From Pseudeuparius sepicola (Eukaryota; Arthropoda; Insecta; Coleoptera; Anthribidae): DNA of 64,000 nucleotides. The stretch covers positions 18,713,401 to 18,777,400 of the forward strand of contig OY987299.1 in assembly GCA_963920635.1 (NCBI GenBank), written 5' to 3'. Positions 12,791-22,370 of the stretch are shown piece by piece; the stretch's first letter is position 1; the number at the start of each line of letters is the position of its first letter. Under the pieces are notes generated by a model, which saw only the letters and a program-made list of their open reading frames with translations, had not been told where the DNA came from and did not search any database. The translations under genes and the position numbers were made by a program.

Positions 12791-13938
12791 CGTTTTGTGC
12801 GAGGCCAACGATAAAGACAGGCCACGGCGCTAACGCATAATCGCGTAGTCACCTGACCAACTTAGTTCTATATAATGAAAGGCATTTTTGGAGATAAGTA
12901 GAAAAAACAAATTTCGTAACAATTTGGCAAGTTTTCTTTCATCTATTACATTTACGTTTACATTTTTTCAAAATTTTCAACCTGCCTCAGCTGTTTTAGG
13001 CTGAGAGTTAAACGGCACTGCACTCACAATATTTTGGCACATTCTCAAAAATTGTTGGGACATCACCTTCCTTTAGCTTAGCTGATATTCTCTATAGGTA
13101 TTTTCCTCCCACAACACATTTGTCCACTTTAATTATTGTTTCACTTTCTTGAAAATGTGCCACACATACTTAAGGGTTTTTTAGAAATTAAATCTCAGTT
13201 GGGATTTGACGAATCCATTTTTGGCGGAAATTTTCATCCCGAGACAAAACAAACGTTTGTTATGGCGACACTTTCTTCCTGGCTTTTGTAATATGTATAA
13301 ATATAATATAAACAGACCCAATATTTGGTATTTAGGTTATTTTTTTACGAAATAAAAATGAAAACTAACCTCAGTAGGTATACTGTAAATATTGACGAGG
13401 TCTCAGTTGATCGGCAGCGTGAAAGACCGAATAGAAACCATATCAGGGCGTGGGTCGACAACGAAAATTCTCGAGTACGTTACAACACTGATTTATTTCG
13501 CAGAAGGTGAATGGTGAATACAATAAATACACAAACCCGAACGTGGTCAACGGGAGTTCACCCCTCTGTGTCTCAGGCTCCACTGTCCAATACTAATACT
13601 GTCCCCTGTCCATAATAGTCCATTCCGGGTTCCCTATTCTGTGGTTCGAGGGAGAATTCCCCTTACAGCGCTCACGCGTCGCGTCGAGTCGGTGCGAGCG
13701 GCACCAATACGGCACGACTCCCACCCAGACACCCACAGGCCATAATAACACCTGGGCGGATCCCCTCCGCCAGGACACACGCGCACTAGACACAAACTTG
13801 TTTCTAAAATATAAACTAAGACGTTTAAAAACACTTTAAACATTGAAAACTTCTCAAACCCAAGCTGCCGCTTTCAGTTATGTGACAAATGACATGTAAC
13901 GTCCGACTAAGATGGTCACGTGATTTTTGTGCGCCTTG
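12791..13938. repeat. Host tandem unit, copy A, with empty Maverick target site
   Basis: This roughly 1.15-kb unit is followed directly by a second copy starting at 13939 (both begin TTTTGTGCGAGGCCAACGAT). Copy B is interrupted by the Maverick: its left part is 13939-14156 and its right part is the reverse complement of about 35412-36427. Copy A retains the undisturbed target AACCTGCCTCAGCTG at about 12979-12993. Short ORFs are not recognisable. The unit may itself be an older repeat. Confidence 0.85.
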
Positions 13939-14156
13939 GTTTTGTGCGAGGCCAACGATAAAGACAGGCCACGACGCTAACGCATAATCCCGTAGTCACG
14001 TGACCAACTTAGTTCTATATAATGAAAGGCATTTTTGGAGATAAGTAGAAAAAACAAATTTCGTAACAATTTGGCAAGTTTTCTTTCATCTATTACATTA
14101 TTGGATTTGTGCATCCAAGCTTTCTCTAATTGTTTTTTCAAAATTTTCAACCTGCC
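13939..14156. repeat. Host tandem unit, copy B, left part, ending in CCTGCC
   Basis: Nearly identical to 12791-12986 except for a small divergent stretch around 14098-14138. It ends with the target-duplication 6-mer CCTGCC (14151-14156) immediately before the element. Confidence 0.85.
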
Positions 14157-14170
14157 AGTAGAGATACTAA

Positions 14171-14218
14171 GAGAGCACCAGACCAGACTTGTCGAAACCT
14201 GTCTGGTCTGGTACTCTC
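14171..14218. repeat. Subterminal hairpin in the TIR
   Basis: GAGAGC-ACCAGACCAGAC and GTCTGGTCTGGT-ACTCTC form two inverted arms separated by 12 nt, starting 14 bp from the element end. The same structure is in all four TIRs. Possible roles are terminal-protein or integrase recognition, or an origin structure for protein-primed replication; nothing in the sequence decides between these. Confidence 0.85.
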
Positions 14219-14267
14219 CTAGGTTTTGCCCGTCTCCCCACTCTCTCCCCACTCCTATTGAAACAGC

Positions 14268-14275
14268 TATATAGG
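14268..14275 (+). promoter_or_regulatory. TATA box of the TIR gene
   Basis: TATATAGG, 53 bp before the ATG at 14321. The same octamer lies 57 bp before the POLB ATG (18168-18175), suggesting shared control of these two genes. Confidence 0.65.
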
Positions 14276-14320
14276 AGAGGTTCAACTAAGATCTCATCAG
14301 ACACGCAGATCATTTACAAC

Positions 14321-14608
14321 ATGTCCTTCTTAAATAGTTTAAACAATTTGCTGGTGAAAAATCTGGTGAATGTTCGAGATTTGGAAGTAAATAAAAAATT
14401 TGAGATCCAGTGTTTTAAGAGAATAAATACCAAGTTTGGGGAAAAGGTAGTGGTGGAATTTGCCGACTTCAAGACCATCCTGCCTCAGCGTTTTACGGAG
14501 CAATTAACTCAAGAGCGAATTGACGAATTGAATGGTGACAAAAGGTATTTTTTAACAAGCTTGGGGCCCGTCGGCAAGACTACAAATATTATATTTTCTG
14601 AAGCATGA
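14321..14608 (+). CDS. TIR-encoded small protein, possible OB-fold ssDNA-binding protein
   Basis: This 95-aa protein starts at ATG 14321, the first ATG after the TATA box; an open frame continues upstream but would start before the promoter. Its middle reads as alternating basic/hydrophobic strands (NTKFGEKVVVEF, then TILPQRF), a pattern of small OB-like proteins that recurs in insect Mavericks as far as I recall. Single-stranded DNA binding during protein-primed replication is my inference, not demonstrated. Because it sits inside the TIR the element carries two copies, one per end. Its stop overlaps the next ORF as ATGA. Confidence 0.55.
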   Translation: MSFLNSLNNLLVKNLVNVRDLEVNKKFEIQCFKRINTKFGEKVVVEFADFKTILPQRFTEQLTQERIDELNGDKRYFLTSLGPVGKTTNIIFSEA

Positions 14609-14706
14609 GCGAGAGACTGCGGCGATATATGGAGGCACTCGAAGAGCTGAGACGCTTGATTATTATGTATGAACTAACTAAAAAGTTTAGAAATGTAAAG
14701 TTGTGA
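14605..14706 (+). CDS. 33-codon ORF in the TIR
   Basis: Begins in an ATGA overlap with the preceding gene and is present intact in all four TIRs, including the one where the 95-aa gene is destroyed. The peptide is a strongly predicted amphipathic helix rich in Leu, Arg and Glu (MSERLRRYMEALEELRR start). A polyadenylation-like AATAAA follows at once. Function unknown. The overlap suggests coupled translation, but a chance ORF cannot be excluded. Confidence 0.4.
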   Translation: MSERLRRYMEALEELRRLIIMYELTKKFRNVKL

Positions 14707-14740
14707 AAATAAAAAATATTATTTGTTTGTGTGTTTTTTA

Positions 14741-15019
14741 CTACAAATCCCAATATTGTCTGGGCACAGATATTCTGATTTTAAACAAATCATAAAAAAA
14801 ATGCCTAGCGAATTTCCCAAGGACAGTGAGAAAATATTCTACATAATATCCAATTAGACAATTGCTCTAAGAATATGCAAAAAAAAGTAAAACATTTTTT
14901 GAAAAAGTAATTTTTATTTTTTTATTTAAAAAAATATTGCCAATTGCCAATTGCTTTAATTGCCACTTAGCCACTTGCCTTGGCCCCCCCTCCCCCCATT
15001 AGTTTTGTTTTCAGTGCTC
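14741..15019. other. Non-coding stretch with AATTGCC repeats
   Basis: Contains short tandem CAATTGC motifs (14939-14975) and a C-run. On the minus strand a seven-T run near 14930 could end a pol III transcript from the tRNA-like sequence just above. No ORF. Confidence 0.5.
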
Positions 15020-15096
15020 TGAAATACCCGGGGATTGAACCCGAGACACCTAGCTGGTAGCAAAAGACGCTTGTCTCTTAACCACGGCTGTATTTC
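15020..15096 (-). ncRNA. tRNA-like sequence with intact B box
   Basis: On the minus strand a 7-bp acceptor stem is perfect (GAAATAC with GTATTTC, then a discriminator A), and the T arm is good: stem TCGGG/CCCGG around loop TTCAATC, giving a pol III B box. The D arm and A box are degenerate (AGCCGTGGTTAAG), and I cannot fold a canonical five-pair anticodon stem. It is therefore a tRNA relic or a tRNA-shaped pol III RNA rather than a clear tRNA gene. A hairpin TTTCAGAGCACTGAAA overlaps its 3' end. Also present in E2. Confidence 0.4.
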
Positions 15097-15108
15097 CAAA
15101 GGGGTTTC

Positions 15109-15380
15109 TTGAAAATTTCTACCCTTTCTTATTCAGGTAGCGCGTTGAAGTCGCCTGCTTGGGGTATGCAACGTGGGTGGGCCAGTAGGAGAAAGTATCA
15201 AACGCCGCGCTGCGGTGGTACAGTCAGCGGTACCGCTTCTCGGGGGATGCTGCCGCGGGCGTGCCGAGGGTACAGTCTAGTCGGACGCTAGAATACCGCT
15301 CAGTCGGGGCTCCTCCGGTACAGTCCAGACAGGCAGGTAGAATAACCGCGCTTCGAACTGGACTCGACCTTACGGTCTTG
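15109..15380. repeat. GC-rich block with GGTACAGTC motifs
   Basis: GGTACAGTC or a close variant occurs four times (near 15217, 15269, 15317 and 15597), in sequence far richer in GC than the rest of the element. The ORFs across it have no protein pattern. A regulatory or structural role is possible. Confidence 0.4.
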
Positions 15381-15965
15381 GGTTGACTATGGCTTATTTT
15401 TTGGGCCCTTTATGGTTGTGTTATACAAAATTATTCGATATTTACAAATTTATTATAAAAATAGTTTTTTCTTTATGGTATTTTCAGAGAGTTCTATGGT
15501 ATACAGAGTGTTTAACTCGGCGCTCTCATTCCAGAAGGTGGCGGACACGCGCCACGCGCTCCATCGAAGGTCGAGGCGCGGTTCCAGTCGACGTGCGGTA
15601 CAGACGACGCTTCGGGCTGGAAGCTGTGGTCTTGGGTTGATTATAACTTATTTTTTGAACACTTTATGGTTGAGTTATATAAAATTATTCACTATTTATT
15701 ATAAAAATCGTTTTTCGTTATATTTTCAGAGAGTTCTATGGTATACAGAGTGTTTAACTCAGCGCTCTCCAGACTAATTATATTGGTTTCTATGCTTAAG
15801 AAACATTCTTGAAAATTAACTGGGGGCGACTATAGTTTATTTTGAAAACTTTACGGCTGTGTTATACAAATTATTCTCTATTTATTATAAAAATAGTTTT
15901 TTCTTTATATTTTCAGAGTTCTATGGTATACAGAGTGTTTGACTGAGCGCTCTCCAGACTAATTA
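15381..15965 (+). repeat. Three degenerate tandem repeats with splice-acceptor-like cores
   Basis: Each of three copies contains, in order, a TTATTATAAAAATNGTTTTT tract, a pyrimidine-rich TATTTTCAG, and then AGTTCTATGGTATACAGAGTGTTT followed by a GCGCTCTC motif (cores at about 15483, 15727 and 15912). The TTTTCAG/AG junctions look like 3' splice sites. No ORF spans the copies. Confidence 0.6.
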
Positions 15966-16181
15966 TATTGGTTTCTTTGTTTAAGAAACTGGAAAATTAA
16001 AGGCTCAGAATGATTTTGTTAGATATTTAATGTGTGGAATGAAACAAGAGAAATATATTTATGTTTTATATTAAAAAATATATATATACAATAAACACTA
16101 ATTTCTAAATATATACACACTTACATCTAATTGGATAAAATAATGAAACTTATCTATACATATACGTATAACTAAATATAT

Positions 16182-17013
16182 TTAGGGGAGATTTTTTTTC
16201 ATGCGTTCAAGTTTTTCAACTTCATTCATACATGAGGCACGCCCTTCTTTCGCACGATTATAAATGGCTTTTATTTTCAACATCCTCTTTTCACATTCAT
16301 CCCACTCCCTTTGCATTCGATTCATCACACATTCAAACCTTCTCTTTTTTTCGTTTGCGTTTGAAATGCCCCCATCTGCCAACTCTCTCATATTCATAAA
16401 TACTTCACTCACACTTTGATGCTGCTCGTTCACAAATCTCCCCTTTTCATTTAGCATTGTCAAATTCTTTCCCCCACGCGTTGTCTGTGACTCCTGGGAG
16501 GGTCGCTTCGCTACCAAATCGTCTGCCTCGTCGCTTAACCTCTTGCATGACGACCGCGATGAAGCCCTGGAGCCCCCACACCGGCTTTGATTATCTATCT
16601 GTGAGGAAGAAACCTTATTTGAAAATAGCGAATTTTATAAATGTTAGCTTACCTTTGACGATGCTGCCGGTGATGGAAGACGTCCAACTTCAAAATCGGA
16701 ACCATAATCATCAAGAGCCATGTCGCAGAGTTGCTGGTTGGTGAGCCCTGCGATGAATGGCTCCTCCAGCAGACTCAACACGCTTGAGTTGAGATTGGGC
16801 AGCTATGAAAGGAAAACATTATATGGGAAAATACTGATTAATGCAAACTTACAGGTTCGGGGCAAATTGACGTCACAGCGTTGACCGTCTCGTCGGCACT
16901 CCGAGTTGGCTACAAGTAAATGGGTTCAGTGAGAATCGAATGAGAAATTAAATTAAAAAACTTACAGCTACCAAACGGCAATCACTTAGAATTTTAATTT
17001 TTGATGATTCCAT
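16182..17013 (-). CDS. Spliced coiled-coil protein, four exons (E1 copy)
   Basis: On the minus strand, exons 16966-17013, 16853-16909, 16653-16802 and 16182-16598 are separated by three introns of 56, 50 and 54 bp. Every intron begins GTAAG and ends AG, and all fall between codons (phase 0), giving one 223-aa frame from ATG 17013 to the stop. The last exon holds a basic, Ser-rich stretch (SRASSRSSCKR) and then about 90 residues rich in Lys, Arg, Glu and Met that look like a coiled coil. No family recognised. It is divergent from the exonuclease-like gene, with 31-bp repeats between them. Roles such as terminal protein, DNA-binding or regulator are all open. Confidence 0.7.
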
Positions 17014-17036
17014 ACTGTTCAAAGCGACGAAGCACA

Positions 17037-17125
17037 GGTGAACTGAGTAAAAGCGGTTCGGAACACGGGTGAACTGAGTAAAAGCGGCTCGGAACACGAC
17101 TGTGAAACACGGGTGAACTGAAGAG
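17037..17125. promoter_or_regulatory. 31-bp tandem repeats between divergent genes
   Basis: Units at 17037-17067 and 17068-17098 (GGTGAACTGAGTAAAAGCGG core, then TCGGAACACG with one mismatch) and a partial third at 17112 lie just upstream of the spliced gene and about 270 bp upstream of the exonuclease-like gene. Position suggests protein-binding sites controlling one or both promoters. Confidence 0.5.
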
Positions 17126-17321
17126 GAAACGCGCCACGCATCGTGTGTATATCGGAACAGTGTTGCCAGTTTGGTAGATTTTTCCTGAACGTTAGGGAGA
17201 CCCGCCCACCGGAGGCAACGTTGTCAGATTACCGAAAGTCCCCACCAACCCCGCCCCATCAGTGCCCTCCTACATGGTACCGCCCACATCCCTTCTTTCC
17301 GCATAGTAAGAAGTACTGGAA

Positions 17322-17329
17322 TATAAGAG
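17322..17329 (+). promoter_or_regulatory. TATA-like box of the exonuclease-like gene
   Basis: TATAAGAG, 65 bp before ATG 17387, with an initiator-like TTTCAGTG at 17342. Confidence 0.45.
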
Positions 17330-17386
17330 TCATATCTTTGCTTTCAGTGATAGTTTCTACAAATCTTTAGTTTTCTGCAAATCGTA

Positions 17387-17914
17387 ATGTCTAACATCAG
17401 GTATATCATCGACGCTGATGGCTTTCAAGTTAGTGGAAAGTTCGTTATAAAAGAAATGTCGATATACGATATGAAATCGAGGGAAGTGACATCCAGGTAT
17501 TATCGTGTGGGAAACTACCGCAGCCTATCTTCTAAGGATGCATGCACTGCTCGTTGGTTAACGATGAACTTGCACGGCTTGAAGTTTGAAGATTGTGCAA
17601 CGGATGAAGCCCAGGAAAGTGCGTTAGAAGAGATTCGGCGTCTGGGGGAGTCCGCTGGCGATGAACTTATAGCTTACAAGGGAGGACAAGTTGAAAGGAA
17701 TCTGCTGCAGGCCGCGGGGTATGCCCATTTATCTTACAATATCGAGGATCTAGGCTGCCCCAAGTTCGACGTCCTTGTTCGGAAGCAGCAGAGGTTCTAC
17801 GAGCGAGTGCGTGCAAACCAATGTGAGCGACACATCACGAGGCCTGGAAAAGCATTTCACTGCCCGAGGGTAGAACTAATGTTTTTTTCTGAATTTATAA
17901 GACGATGTAAATAA
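17387..17914 (+). CDS. Putative DEDD-type (RNase H-like) exonuclease-fold protein
   Basis: 175 aa. The N-terminus (IIDADGFQV, followed by FVIKEMSIYD) resembles the first strand of DEDD exonucleases, where an Asp-x-Glu normally binds metal; here it reads DAD. A central ELIAYKGGQVERNLL segment fits the second motif region, and LGCPKFD resembles the conserved block seen in related arthropod element proteins. With the Asp-for-Glu change and no certain third motif, activity is doubtful. It sits between the spliced gene and POLB in the replication half, so a DNA-processing role is my inference. Identical in E2. Confidence 0.5.
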   Translation: MSNIRYIIDADGFQVSGKFVIKEMSIYDMKSREVTSRYYRVGNYRSLSSKDACTARWLTMNLHGLKFEDCATDEAQESALEEIRRLGESAGDELIAYKGGQVERNLLQAAGYAHLSYNIEDLGCPKFDVLVRKQQRFYERVRANQCERHITRPGKAFHCPRVELMFFSEFIRRCK

Positions 17915-18167
17915 TTTAGTTTTTGTGAAAATGTAAATAAAAATGTAAAGTTATTATGCTGTTTCATTTCCAGCAGAAAAGAATGATTATGAAAAAAAGT
18001 CAATTTAAAAACTTTCCCGCTGCAGGAAAGACGTGCTTCGTGAAATTAATGTTTGTAGAAAATGGTAAAATGTTAAAATAAAAAAGGGAGCAAAAAAAAA
18101 CCTTTTCTCAGATCCTGTTTTCATACTAAAATTTTGGAGAGGGGACCATCCTTCGACGCTCTTACCC
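17915..18167. other. Intergenic 3' end and POLB upstream region
   Basis: Contains AATAAAAATG-type polyadenylation signals for the preceding gene (17936 on) and A-rich tracts. No ORF. Confidence 0.5.
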
Positions 18168-18175
18168 TATATAGG
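18168..18175 (+). promoter_or_regulatory. TATA box of POLB
   Basis: TATATAGG, 57 bp before the POLB ATG, matching the TIR gene's TATA box exactly. Confidence 0.65.
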
Positions 18176-18224
18176 TAGGAACTCTGCCTATTTCTAGCAC
18201 ACTGCTCTACTCATTGCTTCGAAG

Positions 18225-21200
18225 ATGATCGATGGTAATGAAATAGCTACAGAGAGCGACAAAACTGTAAAGGCATATGAGAAGGTGTTTAACATACTTA
18301 ATGAAAGTGACAGACCTACACTTCCACAAGTATTACAACGTTGGCAGCAAAAGTTGCAATTGTCGGTGAGACAGCATTCCTCAGCACTCCGATGTCATTT
18401 TCACCAAGGCACTTTGTCAAAGTTGCATGCCAATCTGCAACATCTCAAAAGACTTCAATTATACTTCAAAACATTATGCAAAACTGGATCTGGTAAGCAA
18501 CACCTCAATAGAAGTCATCGAGTCAAATGGGTGGACGTTCAAGCAGCGTTCCAGAGTCGTCTTCGCACAGGTGTTATAGTAAATATGAGGCACATCGATT
18601 TATTCCAGTTTTTTGACGATGCATTTATTCTTTTTAAGAGTCGCATAACTAGAACTTTAAATGCTTTTCACATTGTTAAGGTAAATGCGGTTTTTAATGG
18701 TGAATTTGTTAAAATGTCTCAAGATACAGTCATAAGTGACAACAAATGCTTCAACACAAAAAATGCTATAACTGACCAGGGGAGTGATTTAAAGTTGTGG
18801 TTTACAGATAATATAAAGGATAGGATTATAAAGAAGCTTGAAGATTTTCATGACAATGGATCGGGGTGGGCGTTACGCAAAATTTTGAGTTTAGTCATCA
18901 GTATAAATAAAGTTGAGATAGGAAACGGTGCTTCATATCTGCCACTCCCCGTTGAAATTTCCAAAAAACAAACATGTGTCAATGTAAAAAATAGTGATGA
19001 AGCATGCTTCTTTTGGAGTGTTATTGCCGCTCTTTACCCCTCTCAAAAGCATATTGATCGGGTTAATTCATATCCTCACTACAGGCTGAAATTTAAATTA
19101 GATGATATAGACCTACGAATGCAATTATCTCAAATATCGAAATTCGAAAAATTAAATGAAATTTCTATAAATGTGTATATTTTGGAGTTGGTAAATGAGA
19201 CTCCACGTCAATTTATCACCTCTCCAGCTCGACTAACTAAAAATAAAATGGATAGACATGTGAATTTACTTCTAATTCAAAGTCATTATTTTTTGAAAAC
19301 TAGCGACTTTGAAGCACCGTCTGTCGACGATGCGCACGTTGATATAAAATACCATTATTGTTGGATTAAAGATTTATCTAGACTGATTTCGAAACAGTCT
19401 AGTAAACATAACGGTAGAAAATTTATATGCGAGAGATGTTTAAATTACTTTTCATCGCAAGATAAGTTAGAAGAGCATACAGTTTATTGCGAGCAAATAA
19501 ATAATTGTAAAATCGAGTTTCCCAAAGAGAAGTTTATCGAATTTAAAAATTTTGTTAATAAAGAACGCACCCCATTCACCCTGTATGCTGACTTTGAAGC
19601 AATGCTAAAACCCTGCGGAGATTCTGATGCTAGCCTAAAAACTGTTAAATATCAAAGACACGAAGCATTCAGTGCCGGTTATTATTTCAAGTGCTCTTTT
19701 GACAACTCGCTCTCTTTCTACAAAGCTTATCGCGGGGGAGACTGTATGATATGGTTTGCCAATCAAATAGAGGAAATTGCTAAGTTTATATCATCCAAAT
19801 TGAATCTTGTTGAACCTATGGATGAAGCCATAAGTCTTAAAGATGCCACCCCTAATTGTCACATTTGCGAGAAAAAATTCAATGTTAACGACATAATTGT
19901 ACGTGACCACTGTCACCTGTCATCGATGTTTCGAGGTTATGCACATCAAGCGTGCAACTTAAATTATAAAAACTCGTTTGTAGTTCCCATCATTTTCCAC
20001 AATCTTAGTGGGTATGACAGCCACTTTATAATACGAGAACTTGCCAAACGGAATCATGTCAACCTACTTCCTGTTAATAATGAAAAATATATAAGCTTTA
20101 CAGTATTCGATAATGAAACAAATATTAAATTTCGGTTCATCGATTCTTTCAAGTTCTTGGCCTTTCCTCTCGACAAACTCGCATCATCTCTAAATAGTTT
20201 CGAAAACACTAGAAATGAATTTCGATTGTCTTCCGAAAATTTTGACTTGTTAACTAGGAAAGGGGTTTTTTGTTATGATTATATCGATTCTCTGGAAAAA
20301 TTGGAAGAAACCGCATTACCATCGATTCAACATTTTTATAACAAATTAAATGACACTAATATTAACGAGAAGGATTACGGACATGCGCAATTAATTTGGG
20401 AGAGGTTTGGTGTAAAAACCTTGGGTGAGTATTTAGATCTGTACTTAAAGACTGACGTGCTCTTGCTCACAGATATATTTGAACACTTTAGAACGACTTG
20501 TCTTCAAAATTACGGTTTAGATCCTGCCTGGTACTATACTTTGCCTGGATTCAGTTGGGATTGCATGCTTCGATATACGAAATGTAAATTAGAAACCTTC
20601 CAAGATAGTGACATCTTAATGTTTTTCGAGAGGGCAATTCGAGGTGGGGTAAGCCAGGTAAGCCACCGCTTTTCTCAGGCCAACAACAAATATATGGCAA
20701 ACTATGATGCTAGTATGCCATCAAAATATATTCTTTATGCGGACGTTAACAACCTTTATGGCTGGGCAATGTGTGAACCCCTTCCTTACGGAGGATTTGA
20801 GTGGGCCTCCAACGATACTGACGTCACCAAGGTTGCTGACAATGCCGATGAAGGATATATTTTAGAAGTGGATTTGTCGTATCCCGATCATCTTCATGAC
20901 CATCATAAAGATCTTCCTTTCGCACCTGAACATCGTAAACCTCCAGGTTCCAAAATAAAAAAGCTCATGACCACTCTCGATGATAAGAAGAATTATGTGA
21001 TTCATTATAGAGCGCTTAAGCAAGCTTTACAACATGGTTTAATTCTGAAAAAAAATTCACAAAGTTTTGAAATTTAAGCAGTCTACCTGGTTAGCTCCCT
21101 ATATACAACTCAATACCCACTTAAGAACTGTGACAACATTAGATTTTGAAAAAAATATAATGAAACTAATGAATAATGCAATCTACGGCAAAACAATGCA

Positions 21201-21963
21201 AAATGTTAGAAAACATAGGATTGTGAGATTATTAAGGACGTGGGAGGGTAGATACGGCGCCAAAAATTTAATTTCTAGCCCTCGTTTTAGACATAGGATA
21301 ATTTTTGAAGAGAATTTAATAAGTGTCGAATTAAATAAGACAAATATTATGTTTGATAAACCTCTGTACGTTGGGATGTCTATTCTGGACATATCAAAAA
21401 CCTGTGTTTACGAATTTCACTATGACTTTATGTTGAAAACATTTTCACCAACTAACTGCTTATTATTATATACTGATACTGATAGTTTAGTTTACGAAAT
21501 CCGCTGTGAGGACATGTTCGAGGATGTAATTAAGAATCATATTCATCGGTTTGACACTAGTGACTATCCTGCAGATAATCAATATGGAATTCCGCTTGTA
21601 AATAAGAAGGTGCCAGGACTGATGAAGGACGAATTAAATGGTCGTATTTTAACACATTTTGTTGGACTTAGATCTAAAATGTATACTTATAAGGTTCAAG
21701 GAAAAAATTTGTGTGTTAAAAAATCCAAAGGTGTTAGAGGTAGTGTTGTAGCGAAGCAGATAACGTATCAAGATTATTTCGATTGTTTATTCGATAAGAC
21801 AGAGAAAATTGTAAATCAACGATCTATACGATCGTTTTCTCATAACGTCTTTAGCATAAGTCAATCTAAGATTGGTTTAAATCCATTTGACGATAAGCGA
21901 TATTTAGTTGATAGTGTTTCAACCCTTCCTTGGGGTCATAAAGATGTACGTGTGGATGAATAA
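18225..21963 (+). pseudogene. POLB: Protein-primed family B DNA polymerase, frameshifted (E1)
   Basis: Replicates the element. Motifs seen (numbering as in the intact E2 copy, 1245 aa): Exo I YADFEAM with D456/E458, Exo II HNLSGYD (592-598), Exo III YLKTD (740-744), Pol A DVNNLYG (D840), Pol B K980-x3-NxxYG, Pol C DTDS (D1084, D1086). Before the exonuclease core are a Cys/His finger (C402, C405, H418, C423) and a conserved DEACFFWSVIAALYP stretch around 258. A Cys/His HNH-like cluster (C545-C548, then RDHCH) lies inside the exonuclease region, common in Maverick POLBs. E1 carries eight A at 21048-21055 where E2 has seven. The frame therefore ends at 21077, before motif B, so this copy cannot make a polymerase unless the extra A is a sequencing error. 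Confidence 0.96.
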
Positions 21964-22035
21964 AAAATATATTTTACAAATAGTGTTTCATTCTCTTGTA
22001 GCCCCCCCACCCCTGACGTCCCACCGCCCAGTTTG

Positions 22036-22044
22036 TATATATAA
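22036..22044 (+). promoter_or_regulatory. TATA box of the CHHC zinc-finger gene
   Basis: TATATATAA, 66 bp before ATG 22102, with initiator-like TCATTCTG at 22058. Shows that this small gene has its own promoter. Confidence 0.55.
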
Positions 22045-22101
22045 CCGAGACATCGAGCTCATTCTGCAGTCTGAAAACTTGTAACAAGAGTTCGCAGCAA
22101 C

Positions 22102-22314
22102 ATGTACAACCAGACCATTCAGATCGAATCAGACATGGTGCCCTGCCCCTACATTGCCAGCCACATGGTACGGAGAAGTCGACTGCAGAATCATCTGGTG
22201 AAGTGTCGGCGACAGTTGGGACATGTGCCTGAAATCAATTGGGAAGAGTATTACCGACATATCAACAATCAGCCGTCGATGATCATAAGAAATCCCAGGA
22301 TTGGCCCGGAATAA
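22102..22314 (+). CDS. CHHC zinc-finger protein, GTSF1/Asterix-like (E1)
   Basis: 70 aa with one finger C15-x5-H21-x9-H31-x3-C35. This is exactly the spacing of the U11-48K/TRM13/GTSF1 CHHC finger, and CPY...H and HLVKC fit the GTSF1 subtype best. GTSF1/Asterix proteins act with Piwi in piRNA silencing of transposons and carry two such fingers. This protein has one, a basic RR after it and a short WEEYYRH tail, without the long acidic/aromatic tail of GTSF1. It has its own TATA box and a 3' AATAAA and converges with the opposite-strand gene block. A piRNA-antagonist role is inference. It is intact and identical in E2. Confidence 0.8.
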   Translation: MYNQTIQIESDMVPCPYIASHMVRRSRLQNHLVKCRRQLGHVPEINWEEYYRHINNQPSMIIRNPRIGPE

Positions 22315-22370
22315 AAATGTTGTAAAATAAAAATATTGTAAAATAAAAGTCATATTTTTTAATCAGTGCT

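Larger units (their letters stand above)
14157..14740. repeat. E1 left terminal inverted repeat (584 bp)
   Basis: Identical or nearly so to 36428-37011 and the reverse complements of 53050-53633 and (with a deletion) 30789-31263. It contains a subterminal hairpin, a TATA promoter, a 95-aa gene and a 33-codon ORF. It ends at GTGTTTTTTA, after which left and right ends diverge. Confidence 0.95.

Noticed and set aside
13593..13843. Two overlapping minus-strand ORFs in the host repeat, one also readable at 35400-35711
   Set aside because: Similarity between the places is explained by the duplicated unit; frames are broken differently and no domain is visible.
14189..14608. A 139-codon version of the TIR protein starting at 14189
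   Set aside because: Its first 44 codons cover the hairpin flank, the promoter and the TATA box; the ATG at 14321 follows the expected transcription start.
15020..15096. Functional tRNA gene
   Set aside because: Acceptor and T arms are good, but the D arm/A box is degenerate and no standard anticodon stem folds; kept only as tRNA-like.
21183..21392. Antisense ORF in POLB
   Set aside because: Lies wholly over conserved polymerase sequence around motif B.
22129..22353. 74-codon ORF opposite the CHHC gene
   Set aside because: The sense frame has the exact zinc-finger spacing and a TATA box; the antisense frame has neither.
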